Shown in pieces: positions 1 through 7,491 of a stretch of 16,714 bases of DNA. This DNA comes from an uncultured Lachnospiraceae bacterium (GTDB lineage Bacteria; Bacillota_A; Clostridia; Lachnospirales; Lachnospiraceae). The stretch's first letter is position 1. Every line of letters starts with the position of its first letter. The notes beneath the pieces are model-generated. The model saw only the letters and a program-made list of their open reading frames with translations. It made no database searches and had not been told where the DNA came from. Made by a program: the position numbers and the translations under genes. The stretch covers positions 1-16,714 of the forward strand of contig USDU01000030.1 of assembly GCA_900553635.1 (NCBI GenBank), in the 5' to 3' direction.

Positions 1-927
1 ATAGCCTAATTCAATTGCATTGCCCGGCTCCGCATTCCAGAGCACATTATTATGGACATATACCTTCGTCACATCCCGAACAGTCGAAGTATCCGCAATC
101 AGCCCATGCGCCTTAATACAGATACTGTCATCCGTCGAACGGATAAAGCAATTCTTTACCTCCACATCCTGACTGCTCGTAATATCAATTCCATCTCCTG
201 TTACAATTCTGGACATGATATTCATATCATCAATGACCACATGATCGCATGCCGCCGGAACCACATGCCAGGAGGGCCCGTCTACTGCCGTAAAGCCTTT
301 TAAGAGAACATTGTTGCACCACTTGATATAGATAAAAAACCGATGGGCATTACTGTCCGGCAGATGCCAGCAGGCTCCATTGACGATTCCGTTTCCTATA
401 ATAGATATATTATCACAATGATCCGCATAAATACAACCAGATACCACGGCACCCTCTTCGATATAAACCGTGTCGTTCGGCTTTAAGGTCAGGACGCCAA
501 CATTGTATACTTTTCCTTTTTCAAAACAGATCGTCGTATTTTCCGGTTTCTCAATTCTACGGGAACAGAACACAAACAGTGCGTCATGCAGTCCGCCGTC
601 TGTCTCTACCGTAAATTTCTTCGGCTCGTCGAGATGAATCTGAACAGTCTCTCCTGTTACCGAAGGGACGATTCCAAAGCTGGTCGGACGAATTGCCAGC
701 TTCTCAAAGGGTGTATGAATCGAAATTTCCAGATCATAGGCTTCGTCATCTACTACAATAACATAATCAAAGGAGTCTGTATGATATACCACGCGCTCCG
801 TTCCATTGCAGATAACACTGTATTTTGTTGATTTTTCCAGTTCCTCTACGGAATTCAAAATAAACCGCGGCTCCTCGATCGGATCCGGATTGGGATAATA
901 AATTAAATCGTTTTCAAAATCCTTCAT
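1..927 (-). CDS. GH28-like (polygalacturonase-type) beta-helix glycosidase, N-terminal part
   Basis: Partial: the gene runs off the left edge, leaving 309 codons. I translated it by hand from ATG at 927, preceded by CAGGAGGG. An N-terminal domain of about 105 residues (MKDFENDLIYYPNPDPIEEP...) precedes a right-handed beta-helix with repeated short strands (VYNVGVLTLKPNDTVYIEEG, NISIIGNGIVNGACW). From about residue 248, GDGIDITSS is followed by CFIRSTDDSICIK. This matches the GH28 layout of an Asp in the GID motif followed by a DD pair, where the acidic residues hydrolyse polygalacturonan-type chains. The remaining GH28 motifs lie outside the window. There is no signal peptide, so it is probably cytoplasmic and acts on imported oligosaccharides, which fits the importer genes upstream. 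Family assignment is fairly sure; the substrate is inferred. GH49 or another beta-helix hydrolase is the alternative. Confidence 0.8.
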   Translation of the reverse strand, partial: MKDFENDLIYYPNPDPIEEPRFILNSVEELEKSTKYSVICNGTERVVYHTDSFDYVIVVDDEAYDLEISIHTPFEKLAIRPTSFGIVPSVTGETVQIHLDEPKKFTVETDGGLHDALFVFCSRRIEKPENTTICFEKGKVYNVGVLTLKPNDTVYIEEGAVVSGCIYADHCDNISIIGNGIVNGACWHLPDSNAHRFFIYIKWCNNVLLKGFTAVDGPSWHVVPAACDHVVIDDMNIMSRIVTGDGIDITSSQDVEVKNCFIRSTDDSICIKAHGLIADTSTVRDVTKVYVHNNVLWNAEPGNAIELGY

Positions 928-1034
928 GTCTCTTTTTCCCTCCTGTTTAACCTTATTTAACAAATGGTGTCCCGGGCTCGAGACGCCACCTGCATTTTTT
1001 GACAACCAAATCTCCGAACTTCGTATTCCGTTAT
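928..1034. other. Intergenic gap between binding protein and glycosidase
   Basis: This 107-base gap separates the stop of the solute-binding protein from the start of the glycosidase on the minus strand. It holds the glycosidase ribosome binding site (CAGGAGGG, about 10 bases before ATG) and a GC-rich imperfect inverted repeat around 966-992 (GGTGTCC and GACGCCACC arms). I see no convincing promoter, so the glycosidase is probably cotranscribed with the binding protein. Confidence 0.4.
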
Positions 1035-2747
1035 TTACTGCTGCATGTCTACTTCATCCTGGATTTCCTTTGTGATCTCATCTCCGCCGGATGCCTTCCA
1101 TTCCTCTACAAAAGAGTCAAAGGCTTCGATTCCTGCTTTGCCTGTAATGATCTTTGCAAAGGTCTCCTCCTCCAGTTTTGTCAGGTTCGACCATTTGGAA
1201 TCCATCGTCTTAGTTCTGCCGTCATAGCTGCTGTAAATCGGAACATACTCCTCATTTACAAGGGGCGCATCTCCTACCATAATGGAAACCAGACGGGACA
1301 GATTGCTCTTTGCCAGATCCATATTTTCAAAATTCCAGTACTTCATGCTGAAGTCATCGTAGGGCTCGTTTTTCAGCTTTGTGATAGTTTCCATATCGTT
1401 TCTTAAAAGCTTATGGGTACTAAAATCCACATCATCCATTTCGATTTCGCCTGCCAGATATTTTTTCAGACAATCATAGGATACTTCGATCTCATCTGCA
1501 TTGTCATATACATTATACAGAGGATAGAAATCCGAGGTACCAAGTGCTCCGGCATTTCCATTTCCCTCTCCCATCCAGCTCTGCTGATATTCGATCAGAT
1601 AGTTGATGATCTTAAAGGCAGCCTCCGGATTTTTGCATTCCTTGCTTGCAACCACATATTTCGATGTAGGCTCTGCCATATGGGTATAGAATTTTCCGTC
1701 CTCCGCAAGGGGTGTAAAATATGCCTGCCAGTCGGCTTCCTGTGCCAGAATCGTATCGCCAACTGTATATCCACACCACCAGGGGCCGAAGAAAATACCC
1801 ACCTTTCCTGAAAGCAAAGGCTCTGTACTGTCATTTCTTACCAGGATCTCTGTATCGATCAGACCATCTGCATACAGACCTGCAACCTTTTCCAGTGCAG
1901 TTCTGGTTTCGTCTGTAATAGATCCGTATACAATATTTCCGCTGTCATCCTTCAGCCAGTATTTCGGGTAGGACTGAAAAGCGCTGAACAGAGGATCCAG
2001 ACCATAGCGATTACCGCCGTTTCCGTTTACATAATCTGAATTCGCAGGCCCAAGGATACCGATCGTATCATTTTCACCATTGCCATCCGGATCTTCTTTG
2101 ACAAAGGCCTCGGCAACAGCAACCATCTCATCCCAGGTTCTGGGTGCTTCCAGACCGAGATTATCCAGCCAGTCCTGACGGATCCACATTTCATTTACAC
2201 CGCCTGCTGTAATGTTGGGCGCCGGAATCGCCATCATCTCGCCGTCTTCATTGCAGATAACCTTCTGCAGTGCTTCGCCGCCGGATTCTATATAGCTTTT
2301 CAGTTTGTCCGATGCATAATTTTCATAGTATTTTCCAATCGGCTGGATCAGATCGTATTTTAACAACGCACGATACTGCTCTGCGTTTACATTCATCAGC
2401 TCCGGAATCGTATTACTGCCGATACACAGGTTCATCTTTTCATTATAATCTGAGGAAGATGCAACCCAGTCATATACTACATTGATATTCAGATCATTTC
2501 TCAGCTTATCAATATAGCTATTTTCTTCATACGTCATTCCTTCCGGCAGTTTTGCATTCGGATTCATGCTTCCGCCAAGATGCACGGTAACTTCTTCCGG
2601 ATACTTTGCTAAAGGAAGATCCTCCTTCGCAGTTCCCTCTGCTTCCTGTACTCCCTGTCCACCAGCCGCATCGCTTCCAGTACTTCCTGCGGACGATCCA
2701 CAGCCTGCCGCTGAAACCAGCATTGCTGCAGCACACAACCATACCAA
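1035..2747 (-). CDS. Family 1 extracellular solute-binding lipoprotein of a carbohydrate ABC importer (start region frameshifted)
   Basis: Substrate-capturing lipoprotein of an oligosaccharide ABC importer of the LplA/YtcQ/AlgQ type, about 570 aa as usual for the group. A hydrophobic stretch (LCAAAMLVSAAGC) ends in a lipobox-like Cys, followed by a Gly/Ser-rich linker and the two-lobe binding domain. DPDGNGENDTIG resembles the calcium-binding loop of AlgQ-type proteins. The open frame begins only at a TTG at 2747 with no good ribosome binding site. An ATG at 2764 with AAGGAGAAGGGT before it is in another frame. Adding one base to the five-T run at 2751-2755 would join them to read MKAKKVLVWLCAAAM, a normal lipoprotein signal. 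As written, secretion or expression may be lost. A sequencing error, phase variation or a true pseudogene are all possible. Confidence 0.85.
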   Translation of the reverse strand: MVWLCAAAMLVSAAGCGSSAGSTGSDAAGGQGVQEAEGTAKEDLPLAKYPEEVTVHLGGSMNPNAKLPEGMTYEENSYIDKLRNDLNINVVYDWVASSSDYNEKMNLCIGSNTIPELMNVNAEQYRALLKYDLIQPIGKYYENYASDKLKSYIESGGEALQKVICNEDGEMMAIPAPNITAGGVNEMWIRQDWLDNLGLEAPRTWDEMVAVAEAFVKEDPDGNGENDTIGILGPANSDYVNGNGGNRYGLDPLFSAFQSYPKYWLKDDSGNIVYGSITDETRTALEKVAGLYADGLIDTEILVRNDSTEPLLSGKVGIFFGPWWCGYTVGDTILAQEADWQAYFTPLAEDGKFYTHMAEPTSKYVVASKECKNPEAAFKIINYLIEYQQSWMGEGNGNAGALGTSDFYPLYNVYDNADEIEVSYDCLKKYLAGEIEMDDVDFSTHKLLRNDMETITKLKNEPYDDFSMKYWNFENMDLAKSNLSRLVSIMVGDAPLVNEEYVPIYSSYDGRTKTMDSKWSNLTKLEEETFAKIITGKAGIEAFDSFVEEWKASGGDEITKEIQDEVDMQQ

Positions 2748-2835
2748 TACTTTTTCGCTTTCATACCCTTCTCCTTTTCTTTTATTTGCGCCGGCAAAGC
2801 CTGCCGGAAATCACAACAACCTTATTACAACACGC

Positions 2836-3678
2836 TTATCCCTTTATCGATCCAAGTGTAATACCGGATACAAAATACTTTTGTAAAAACGGATATACTG
2901 CCAGCACCGGGATCATCGCAACAACAATTTTCGCTGCATCCAGGGACTGTTTGTTCAGCTTCTGAACCTGCGCGATCTGTTCTACGTTCATCGTTGAAAA
3001 ATCATATGTAACAACCAGCTGCTGAATATACGTCTGCAGCGGATAATTGGACTGCCTTGCACTCAGTACCATTCCCCGGAAGAACTCGTTCCAGTACTGT
3101 ACGATGGTAAACAATGCGATGGTCGCTATCACCGGCTTTGCCAGCGGGATAAAAATCAAAACCAGACACTTCCAGGGTTCGGCACCATCCACCAGCGCCG
3201 CTTCCTCCAACTCTGCCGGAAGATTCTTAAAGAAATTCACTGCCAGGATCAGATTGTATGCATTTAATCCCATACCAAGCACCAGACCCCAGATGCTGTC
3301 TACCAGGCCATAGCCCTTCATTGTAATATACCACGGAACGGTTCCTCCGTTAAACAGCATGCAGAATACCAGAATCCACATAAAAATGGATCTCTTTGGA
3401 AACTGCTTAGAGGTTCTCGACAGGGGATATGCCGCAAGCAGGATACAGAACATGCTGACTCCGGTTCCCAACAGCACTCTCTGGATCGATACCCAGAAGG
3501 AGCGGAAGAAATCCGACTCCCCAAGGACCTTCTGGTAAGAGAACAGGTTAAATCCAACCGGCCAGAAGGATACCAGACCTGCATTGACCGCTTCCTTGCT
3601 GCTCAGGGAAACACATATTACAGAGGCTATTTTGCTTGACCTTGAAGATTCCAACATTTCTATCAGCTCTATCGACAT
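2836..3678 (-). CDS. Carbohydrate ABC transporter permease (MalG/LplC type), N-terminus replaced by IS sequence
   Basis: Inner-membrane permease of the same importer, upstream of the binding protein (70-base gap). The body is typical of the family: VSLSSKEAVNAGLVSFWPVGF, several membrane segments, and the EAA loop EEAALVDGAEPWKCLVLIFIP at about residue 158, which contacts the ATPase. The C-terminus (SGITLGSIKG) is complete. The first 15 or so residues of the open frame (MSIELIEMLESSRSSK) are antisense to the transposase gene and are not native. The normal first membrane segment and roughly 20-25 residues are missing, as is the partner permease expected upstream. The native part seems to begin near 3615-3630. 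The protein is probably non-functional and has lost its promoter. Confidence 0.85.
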   Translation of the reverse strand: MSIELIEMLESSRSSKIASVICVSLSSKEAVNAGLVSFWPVGFNLFSYQKVLGESDFFRSFWVSIQRVLLGTGVSMFCILLAAYPLSRTSKQFPKRSIFMWILVFCMLFNGGTVPWYITMKGYGLVDSIWGLVLGMGLNAYNLILAVNFFKNLPAELEEAALVDGAEPWKCLVLIFIPLAKPVIATIALFTIVQYWNEFFRGMVLSARQSNYPLQTYIQQLVVTYDFSTMNVEQIAQVQKLNKQSLDAAKIVVAMIPVLAVYPFLQKYFVSGITLGSIKG

Positions 3679-5024
3679 TGAAGGTCAAACAAAAAACAAT
3701 CTATCTTGAAACAGCTCCGGATGCGCACTTCTGTCCTTGTTGTGGTTTCAGAATGCATTCCAGAGGAACCAAGAATAGAAAAATCAATCATCCAATACTT
3801 CAGGATAACTACAAACTTGTTTTAATCCTGAAGCAGCGTCGATGGCGTTGCACCAATCCTGATTACCTTTACGACATCAGTGATTCATTCAAGTTTGTAA
3901 GCAAAAACAGAAGGACAACAAACGCAACAGATATGCTTATTGTTGATGCATATCGAAACCTGGCTGAATCGTCAGCATCTATAAGCAAAAGATTCCATGT
4001 GTCGGATACATATGCGCATGATGTATTTGACCGGTATGTAAAACTTGATCGACTTCCTCTTACAGATGCTATTTCTGTTGATGAAGTATTTCTGGATATG
4101 GACGATAACTGCAAGTATGCTTTGGTCATTCAGGATTTTCATACTGGAGAGCCCATTGATCTTTTACGAAGCAGACGAATGAATGTCACCGAACCATACT
4201 TTACATCAATTCCACCCGAGGAACGTAATTCTGTAAAGTATCTTATATCAGATATGTATAATCCATACATTTCTTATGTAGATAAGTACTTTCCAAATGC
4301 TGTTCCGGTTGTGGATTCTTTCCATGTGCTTCAATGGGTTACCCGCTCTATCGATAACTACATGCGACAGTTACTTAAGAAATACAAACAACGTGACAGG
4401 GAACTTCAAGAACAGTTAACTACTGACCCCATGCATCCTGTTCAGCTGTCCATCTCTGACGAGGTATATATCCTTCAGAAATATCGCCGGCTTATCCTGT
4501 CAAATCAGTCAAACATCCGCTATCACTCAGACCCTCGCATGGACCAGCACTTTCACGTTCTAATGAACACTTACGATTATGAGGATTGGCTTTTTCGCAT
4601 TGATTCTAACCTTAAAGATTTCCGCAACCTTAAGGAACAGCACGTGTTATTCAACTCACGAAATGGCGGCAATCCGATTGCTGTACGTACTGAAATTGAC
4701 GAATTAATAGTCGTCTACCAAAAATCATCATATGAAATGTTCAGAGATTTCGCCAACTTATTAGAAAAATATAAAGACCCTATCATCAATTCATTCATAA
4801 TGGTTGAAAAGGTTGGTAATGGAAAGATATATGACAGCCGATTATCCAATGGTCCAATTGAATCAATCAACAGAAAAGTGAAAGATCTTAAGCGGTTAGG
4901 GCGAGGCTTTCGAAATTTTGAACATTTCAGAAATCGCTTCCTCTATGCCACACGGTCAGCTCCGGTTCTAAATGGAGTATCTGATTATAATCCTGTCACA
5001 TATTTTGAAGAAGATGAATTTTAA
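3636..5024 (+). CDS. ISL3-family transposase (frameshifted near its N-terminus)
   Basis: DDE transposase of the ISL3 (IS204/IS1001/IS1165) family, 462 codons from a TTG in the open frame. It has an N-terminal zinc-finger region (CPCCG at about residue 33; RRWRC at 68-72), a helix-turn-helix region, and the catalytic acids in ISVDEVFLD (D149), YLISDMYNP (D206) and SNGPIESINRK (E409). Upstream, another frame encodes LLDLEDSNISISSIDIEGQ, which looks like the natural N-terminus. Removing one base from the six-A run at 3691-3696 would join it to TIYLETAPDAHFCPCCG. Residue 77 is Tyr where the zinc motif (CTNPDC) usually has Cys. The gene is probably inactive. Ribosome binding sequence AAGGAGG for the next ORF overlaps its stop. 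Confidence 0.9.
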   Translation: MTLKIPTFLSALSTLKVKQKTIYLETAPDAHFCPCCGFRMHSRGTKNRKINHPILQDNYKLVLILKQRRWRCTNPDYLYDISDSFKFVSKNRRTTNATDMLIVDAYRNLAESSASISKRFHVSDTYAHDVFDRYVKLDRLPLTDAISVDEVFLDMDDNCKYALVIQDFHTGEPIDLLRSRRMNVTEPYFTSIPPEERNSVKYLISDMYNPYISYVDKYFPNAVPVVDSFHVLQWVTRSIDNYMRQLLKKYKQRDRELQEQLTTDPMHPVQLSISDEVYILQKYRRLILSNQSNIRYHSDPRMDQHFHVLMNTYDYEDWLFRIDSNLKDFRNLKEQHVLFNSRNGGNPIAVRTEIDELIVVYQKSSYEMFRDFANLLEKYKDPIINSFIMVEKVGNGKIYDSRLSNGPIESINRKVKDLKRLGRGFRNFEHFRNRFLYATRSAPVLNGVSDYNPVTYFEEDEF

Positions 5025-5034
5025 GGAGGGTTCT

Positions 5035-5241
5035 ATGGAAAACTATTGCGCTTTTAGCAAAGATCATAAATGTATACTCTGGCTCGATTATGAAATTACA
5101 AGATAAGAATTAGAAGAATGCCACACGTTGTGCCACGGAAACTGGATTGAGATTGAACACAAGTACAAATATATCCAAGAGCTACGACATCTCCTGGATG
5201 AGCACGGAATCCCTTATCCGGAAGAATACGAAATAGACTAA
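5035..5241 (+). pseudogene. Small IS-associated ORF interrupted by a nonsense codon
   Basis: It starts at ATG 5035, seven bases after AAGGAGG and just past the transposase stop. It reads MENYCAFSKDHKCILWLDYEITR, hits TAA at 5104-5106, then continues in the same frame as ELEECHTLCHGNWIEIEHKYK... to TAA at 5239. Without the internal stop (CAA to TAA is the simplest change) it would encode 68 aa. The Cys/His/Trp-rich content resembles small companion proteins I recall downstream of some clostridial ISL3 transposases, but I know no function. The nonsense codon fits the decay seen in the transposase. Confidence 0.6.
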
Positions 5242-5251
5242 ATATTATTTA

Positions 5252-5274
5252 AGGGGCTGGTGTTATACCAGGCC
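5252..5274 (+). terminator. Hairpin after the IS genes
   Basis: GGGGCTGGT and ACCAGGCCC form a stem with one bulge around a TTATA-type loop, 11 bases after the last IS ORF. There is no long T-run after it, so termination is plausible but weak. Confidence 0.4.
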
Positions 5275-5284
5275 CTATCTCATA

Positions 5285-5393
5285 CCCTCAAGTTAGCCCC
5301 TCATGAAAGCCCCTCACGAAGAACCCTCAACAACTATGCTTTTTTTATGCCAAACCCTCACGAAAGACCCTCAACAAGTTTGGCAAACCCTCA
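5285..5393 (+). repeat. Array of seven CCCTCA boxes with 13-bp period
   Basis: CCCTCA occurs at 5285, 5298, 5311, 5324, 5355, 5368 and 5388. Five of the six steps are 13 bp or close to 1.5 times that, and four are exactly 13; most boxes are followed by two variable bases and a purine-rich stretch (GAA, AGAA, ACAA). The array lies between the IS genes and the mobile-element end and is probably the transposase-binding right end of the IS. There are no spacers or long repeats that would suggest CRISPR. Confidence 0.6.
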
Positions 5394-5439
5394 AGAACTT
5401 TGATTATCCCATGAATACAAGCTTCCGGCATTTTAATTT

Positions 5440-5452
5440 GTTATTCAAACTC
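5440..5452 (+). other. Left attachment core (attL candidate)
   Basis: GTTATTCAAACTC matches the guaA 3' end at 13024-13036 at 12 of 13 positions. Read on the minus strand it encodes Glu-Phe-Glu-stop, the GuaA C-terminus, with only a synonymous GAA/GAG difference. The match does not extend, as expected for a short crossover core. Confidence 0.6.
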
Positions 5453-5794
5453 CTCGGCGGATAGCTTGAATTGAATTATTTTCCTTGTGTTATTGTAATT
5501 TTATTCACTCTATTTTTCCAAAATCACTCTTATATTTATGCCATTCTATATTTTTAGAGCCAAAATAGAGCCATTCCCACAGCAGTGAATTTCCCCTTGT
5601 TGGTTTCTGTCACATGGTGCCAGCACCATGTTTATACAATTCCCAACTGATACCCCTATAAACTTGAATTTATCGTTCTTTCATACAATACACATAAGTC
5701 TGTACAATATTACGCATATAAATAAACTGATTATGTTTGCTCTATTTGTTTTATAGTTTGCATTTGTCGGATTTCATTTTTTTATTTTGTTATT
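5453..5794. other. Non-coding left arm of the mobile element
   Basis: An AT-rich stretch of about 340 bases with no plausible gene. It holds the paired TAGAGCCA boxes (5555-5573) and a palindrome, CATGGTGC-CA-GCACCATG, at 5613-5630. The likely role is integrase and excisionase binding. Confidence 0.5.
5555..5573 (+). repeat. Left arm-type box pair (TAGAGCCA x2)
   Basis: TAGAGCCA occurs at 5555-5562 and 5566-5573, 11 bp apart. The same pair with the same spacing and orientation lies at 12947-12965, inside the other end. They are probably binding sites for the N-terminal arm-binding domain of the integrase. Confidence 0.6.
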
Positions 5795-6172
5795 TCAAGT
5801 AAAATCAAATACATGCAATGGGACAATAACAATAATAAGACTAAATAGTAAAGTCACTATCTTTAATATTTTACTTTTTTTCCAGAAAAAATAGTACATT
5901 GCAAACTGCAATATTATACTTATTGTAAAATAAAGTATCCACTTTAATTCCCATTGCACAATAGCTATTATTGATTCATAATCAAATTCAGTAAAAATTA
6001 TGCATACAATAAATATCCAAAGAAAAAGTAAAAATACAATAAATTCGTATCCTGCTAATGCAAGTACTTTTTTTCTTATACTTGCATTTCGCATAAAAAA
6101 AACAACCCCAATAGATAATATACACAATAAAAATGTTCTATAATAATCCGAAAAAATTATTTCTGTTATCAC
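5795..6172 (-). CDS. Small multi-pass membrane protein of unknown function
   Basis: Not recognised. It is about 125 aa from GTG at 6172, which has GGAGA seven bases upstream. A longer reading from TTG at 6220 has no visible ribosome binding site. There are about four hydrophobic segments (FLLCILSIGVVFFM, FIVFLLFLWIFIVCIIF, ILYFTISIILQFAMYYFFW, IVTLLFSLIIVIVPL) with short basic loops (RKK, KKSK), and no enzymatic motif. It is very AT-rich, more so than the mobilization genes, as expected of accessory cargo. It is the last gene of the element before the left end. It could be an immunity, exclusion or toxin-linked membrane protein, but nothing in the sequence decides this. Confidence 0.6.
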   Translation of the reverse strand: MITEIIFSDYYRTFLLCILSIGVVFFMRNASIRKKVLALAGYEFIVFLLFLWIFIVCIIFTEFDYESIIAIVQWELKWILYFTISIILQFAMYYFFWKKSKILKIVTLLFSLIIVIVPLHVFDFT

Positions 6173-6313
6173 ATTCGTGTCTCCTATAAAAACTTCTGTT
6201 AAATCAGCACAATTTTTCAAATATTGATAGCAGCAATATTCCGATTTTACGCTCTCTGCAACTTCCCGACAAATTCCGATTTGTACACCCCTATTCTACT
6301 ACAAAACCGTCCT

Positions 6314-6529
6314 TTATGAAAGCCTCTTAATCTTCTCCCTGGCCTCATACAACTCCTTATCCTTCGTCATCAGGTATTGCAACAGAAAACTATAATCATC
6401 ATCTGAAATCAAGCCACTGGCACCATATCCAATAATCAATCGAATGAATCGCTGTTCATTTTCCGGTAAGGAATCAAGGGTCTGCCAAAGCAGATAATCC
6501 TCTGTTGTTAATTCCAATACTTTTTCCAT
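6314..6529 (-). CDS. Small acidic protein of unknown function (71 aa)
   Basis: ATG at 6529 follows AGGAGG with eight intervening bases, a strong start. The 71-aa product is acidic and helical (EDYLLWQTLDSLPENEQRFIRLIIGYGASGLISDDDYSFLLQYLMTKD in outline), with no signal, membrane segment or known domain. It ends in a basic helix (EAREKIKRLS). It follows the XRE gene, with a terminator hairpin between them, so it is either expressed by read-through or from its own promoter near 6540-6580. It resembles short regulatory or accessory proteins often carried by clostridial mobile elements. The function is unknown. Confidence 0.6.
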   Translation of the reverse strand: MEKVLELTTEDYLLWQTLDSLPENEQRFIRLIIGYGASGLISDDDYSFLLQYLMTKDKELYEAREKIKRLS

Positions 6530-6580
6530 TTATCTAGCCTCCTACTTATCTTTCCATTGCATCTGTCCCTTCCTTTCATA

Positions 6581-6613
6581 CAAAAAAGAACAGTTCAATC
6601 CTGGTTGAACTGT
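6581..6613 (-). terminator. Rho-independent terminator after the XRE gene
   Basis: On the minus strand, ACAGTTCAA, a six-base loop and TTGAACTGT form a perfect 9-bp stem followed by a run of T (TTCTTTTTTG). It starts three bases after the stop of the XRE gene. Confidence 0.8.
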
Positions 6614-6615
6614 CC

Positions 6616-6936
6616 TTACTTCTTTAGGCTTCTGATAAAGGATAGGAATATTTCCCGTTCCTTTGTCTCCAAACCATCCCATATTTCAAGTATCTCGTTT
6701 TGCTCCTCTGTCAGATTTAATCTGCCGCCATCTTCAGTAAAGAACTGCGCTAATGTAATGCCGAACGCTTTGCAGATTCTTTCTAGTGTCACAACTGTTG
6801 GTACACTCTTCTGATTTATAATATTTGCTAACGCCGTCTGCGACATATCTGTAAGCTGAGATAAGCGGTACTTGGTATATCCTCGTTTTTCGCATAATTC
6901 CGTTATTCTCAATGGAATATACTCTTCCACACGCAA
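6616..6936 (-). CDS. XRE-family helix-turn-helix transcriptional regulator
   Basis: A 106-aa cytoplasmic DNA-binding protein. The helix-turn-helix spans about residues 9-63 (ITELCEKRGYTKYRLSQLTDMSQTALANIINQ, then PTVVTLERICKAFGITLAQFF), the classic HTH_3 layout. It is followed by an acidic tail (LTEEQNEILEIWDGLETKEREIFLSFIRSLKK) that probably dimerises it. The start is TTG at 6936, about ten bases after AGGAGAGG; no ATG fits. It has its own terminator downstream. AT-rich dyads at 7011-7043 upstream are candidate self-operators. It probably controls its own gene and perhaps the neighbouring accessory genes. Confidence 0.85.
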   Translation of the reverse strand: MRVEEYIPLRITELCEKRGYTKYRLSQLTDMSQTALANIINQKSVPTVVTLERICKAFGITLAQFFTEDGGRLNLTEEQNEILEIWDGLETKEREIFLSFIRSLKK

Positions 6937-7010
6937 GTAATATACACCTCTCCTCTGGTCTATGATATCTACATTGTACCGATAAACCAGAAGATTTATT
7001 AGTCACATAC

Positions 7011-7043
7011 TACTTTACTATATACTCTATTATACTTTAGTAT
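7011..7043 (-). promoter_or_regulatory. Candidate operator dyads upstream of the XRE gene
   Basis: TACTTTACTATA (7011-7022) and the palindrome ATACTTTAGTAT (7032-7043) are two similar AT-rich boxes 21 bp apart. They lie in the gap between the coiled-coil protein gene and the XRE gene (6937-7165), which otherwise shows no gene. A -10-like TACAAT lies nearer the XRE start (about 6975-6980). Confidence 0.35.
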
Positions 7044-7165
7044 ATGGTTAAAAAAATAAGATTCAGATCAACCTATTCAGTTTTATGTACTATTTTACCC
7101 GTCCCTTTTTCTGCTGTCAAATAGTAAATAACAAGGCGTAGCCTATTGCCACGCCCCTGCTTTTA

Positions 7166-7477
7166 TCATTCCAATGCTTTTTCTATCCTCCGCTGCCGCC
7201 CTTTTAAATCATTCTGCTGTTCAAATAGATTATCCCGTTCCCTACAGACCTCTTTCATCCGTTCCAGCTTCTCTCTCACCCCCTCCCTGCAGCCCGGTTC
7301 TATCTGCTTATATTCCCCGGTCAGTTCCCGGATTCTATTGTTATTCTCCTTTATCTGCCCTGACACGCAAACCCAGTCTATCAGGTTCTGCATCTCCGAG
7401 TCTGTCACATAAAGCTCCGTTTCTGCCACAATTTTGGTGCAAATCCGCATCAGGACTTTCTTTTCCATATCTGTCAT
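7166..7477 (-). CDS. Coiled-coil accessory protein downstream of the relaxase
   Basis: A 103-aa, highly charged helical protein. Residues 45-100 (IRELTGEYKQIEPGCREGVREKLERMKEVCRERDNLFEQQNDLKGRQRRIEKALE in outline) look like a coiled coil; no catalytic motif is visible. The ATG at 7477 lies 14 bases past the relaxase stop, with a GGGGGAAGCGGAAG ribosome-binding region, so it is cotranscribed with the relaxase. It may assist the relaxosome, but this is inferred from position only. Confidence 0.65.
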   Translation of the reverse strand: MTDMEKKVLMRICTKIVAETELYVTDSEMQNLIDWVCVSGQIKENNNRIRELTGEYKQIEPGCREGVREKLERMKEVCRERDNLFEQQNDLKGRQRRIEKALE

Positions 7478-7491
7478 ACTTCCGCTTCCCC

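Larger units (their letters stand above)
3625..5405 (+). mobile_element. ISL3-family insertion sequence, 5'-truncated and decayed
   Basis: The element contains an ISL3-type DDE transposase gene, a second small ORF carrying a nonsense codon, a hairpin (about 5252-5274) and a right end with seven CCCTCA boxes. The left boundary is the point near 3612-3630 where permease coding sequence gives way to transposase N-terminal coding sequence. No inverted repeat or upstream IS leader is visible there, so the left end appears deleted. The right boundary near 5405 is an estimate: it follows the last CCCTCA box and is not defined by a target duplication. Confidence 0.7.

Noticed and set aside
999..2485. 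Plus-strand open frames opposite the binding protein
   Set aside because: All are antisense to a well-supported solute-binding protein and lack domains and ribosome binding sites.
3636..3705. Alignment of TTGACCTT and AAGGTCAA as an IS inverted terminal repeat
   Set aside because: Both copies lie within the transposase N-terminal coding sequence about 50 bases apart, so they do not bound the element.
5285..5393. Possible CRISPR array
   Set aside because: The repeated unit is only six bases in a 13-bp period, with no constant-length spacers and no cas genes.
6173..6220. TTG at 6220 as start of the small membrane protein
   Set aside because: There is no ribosome binding site; GTG at 6172 has GGAGA at the right distance and begins just before the first membrane segment.
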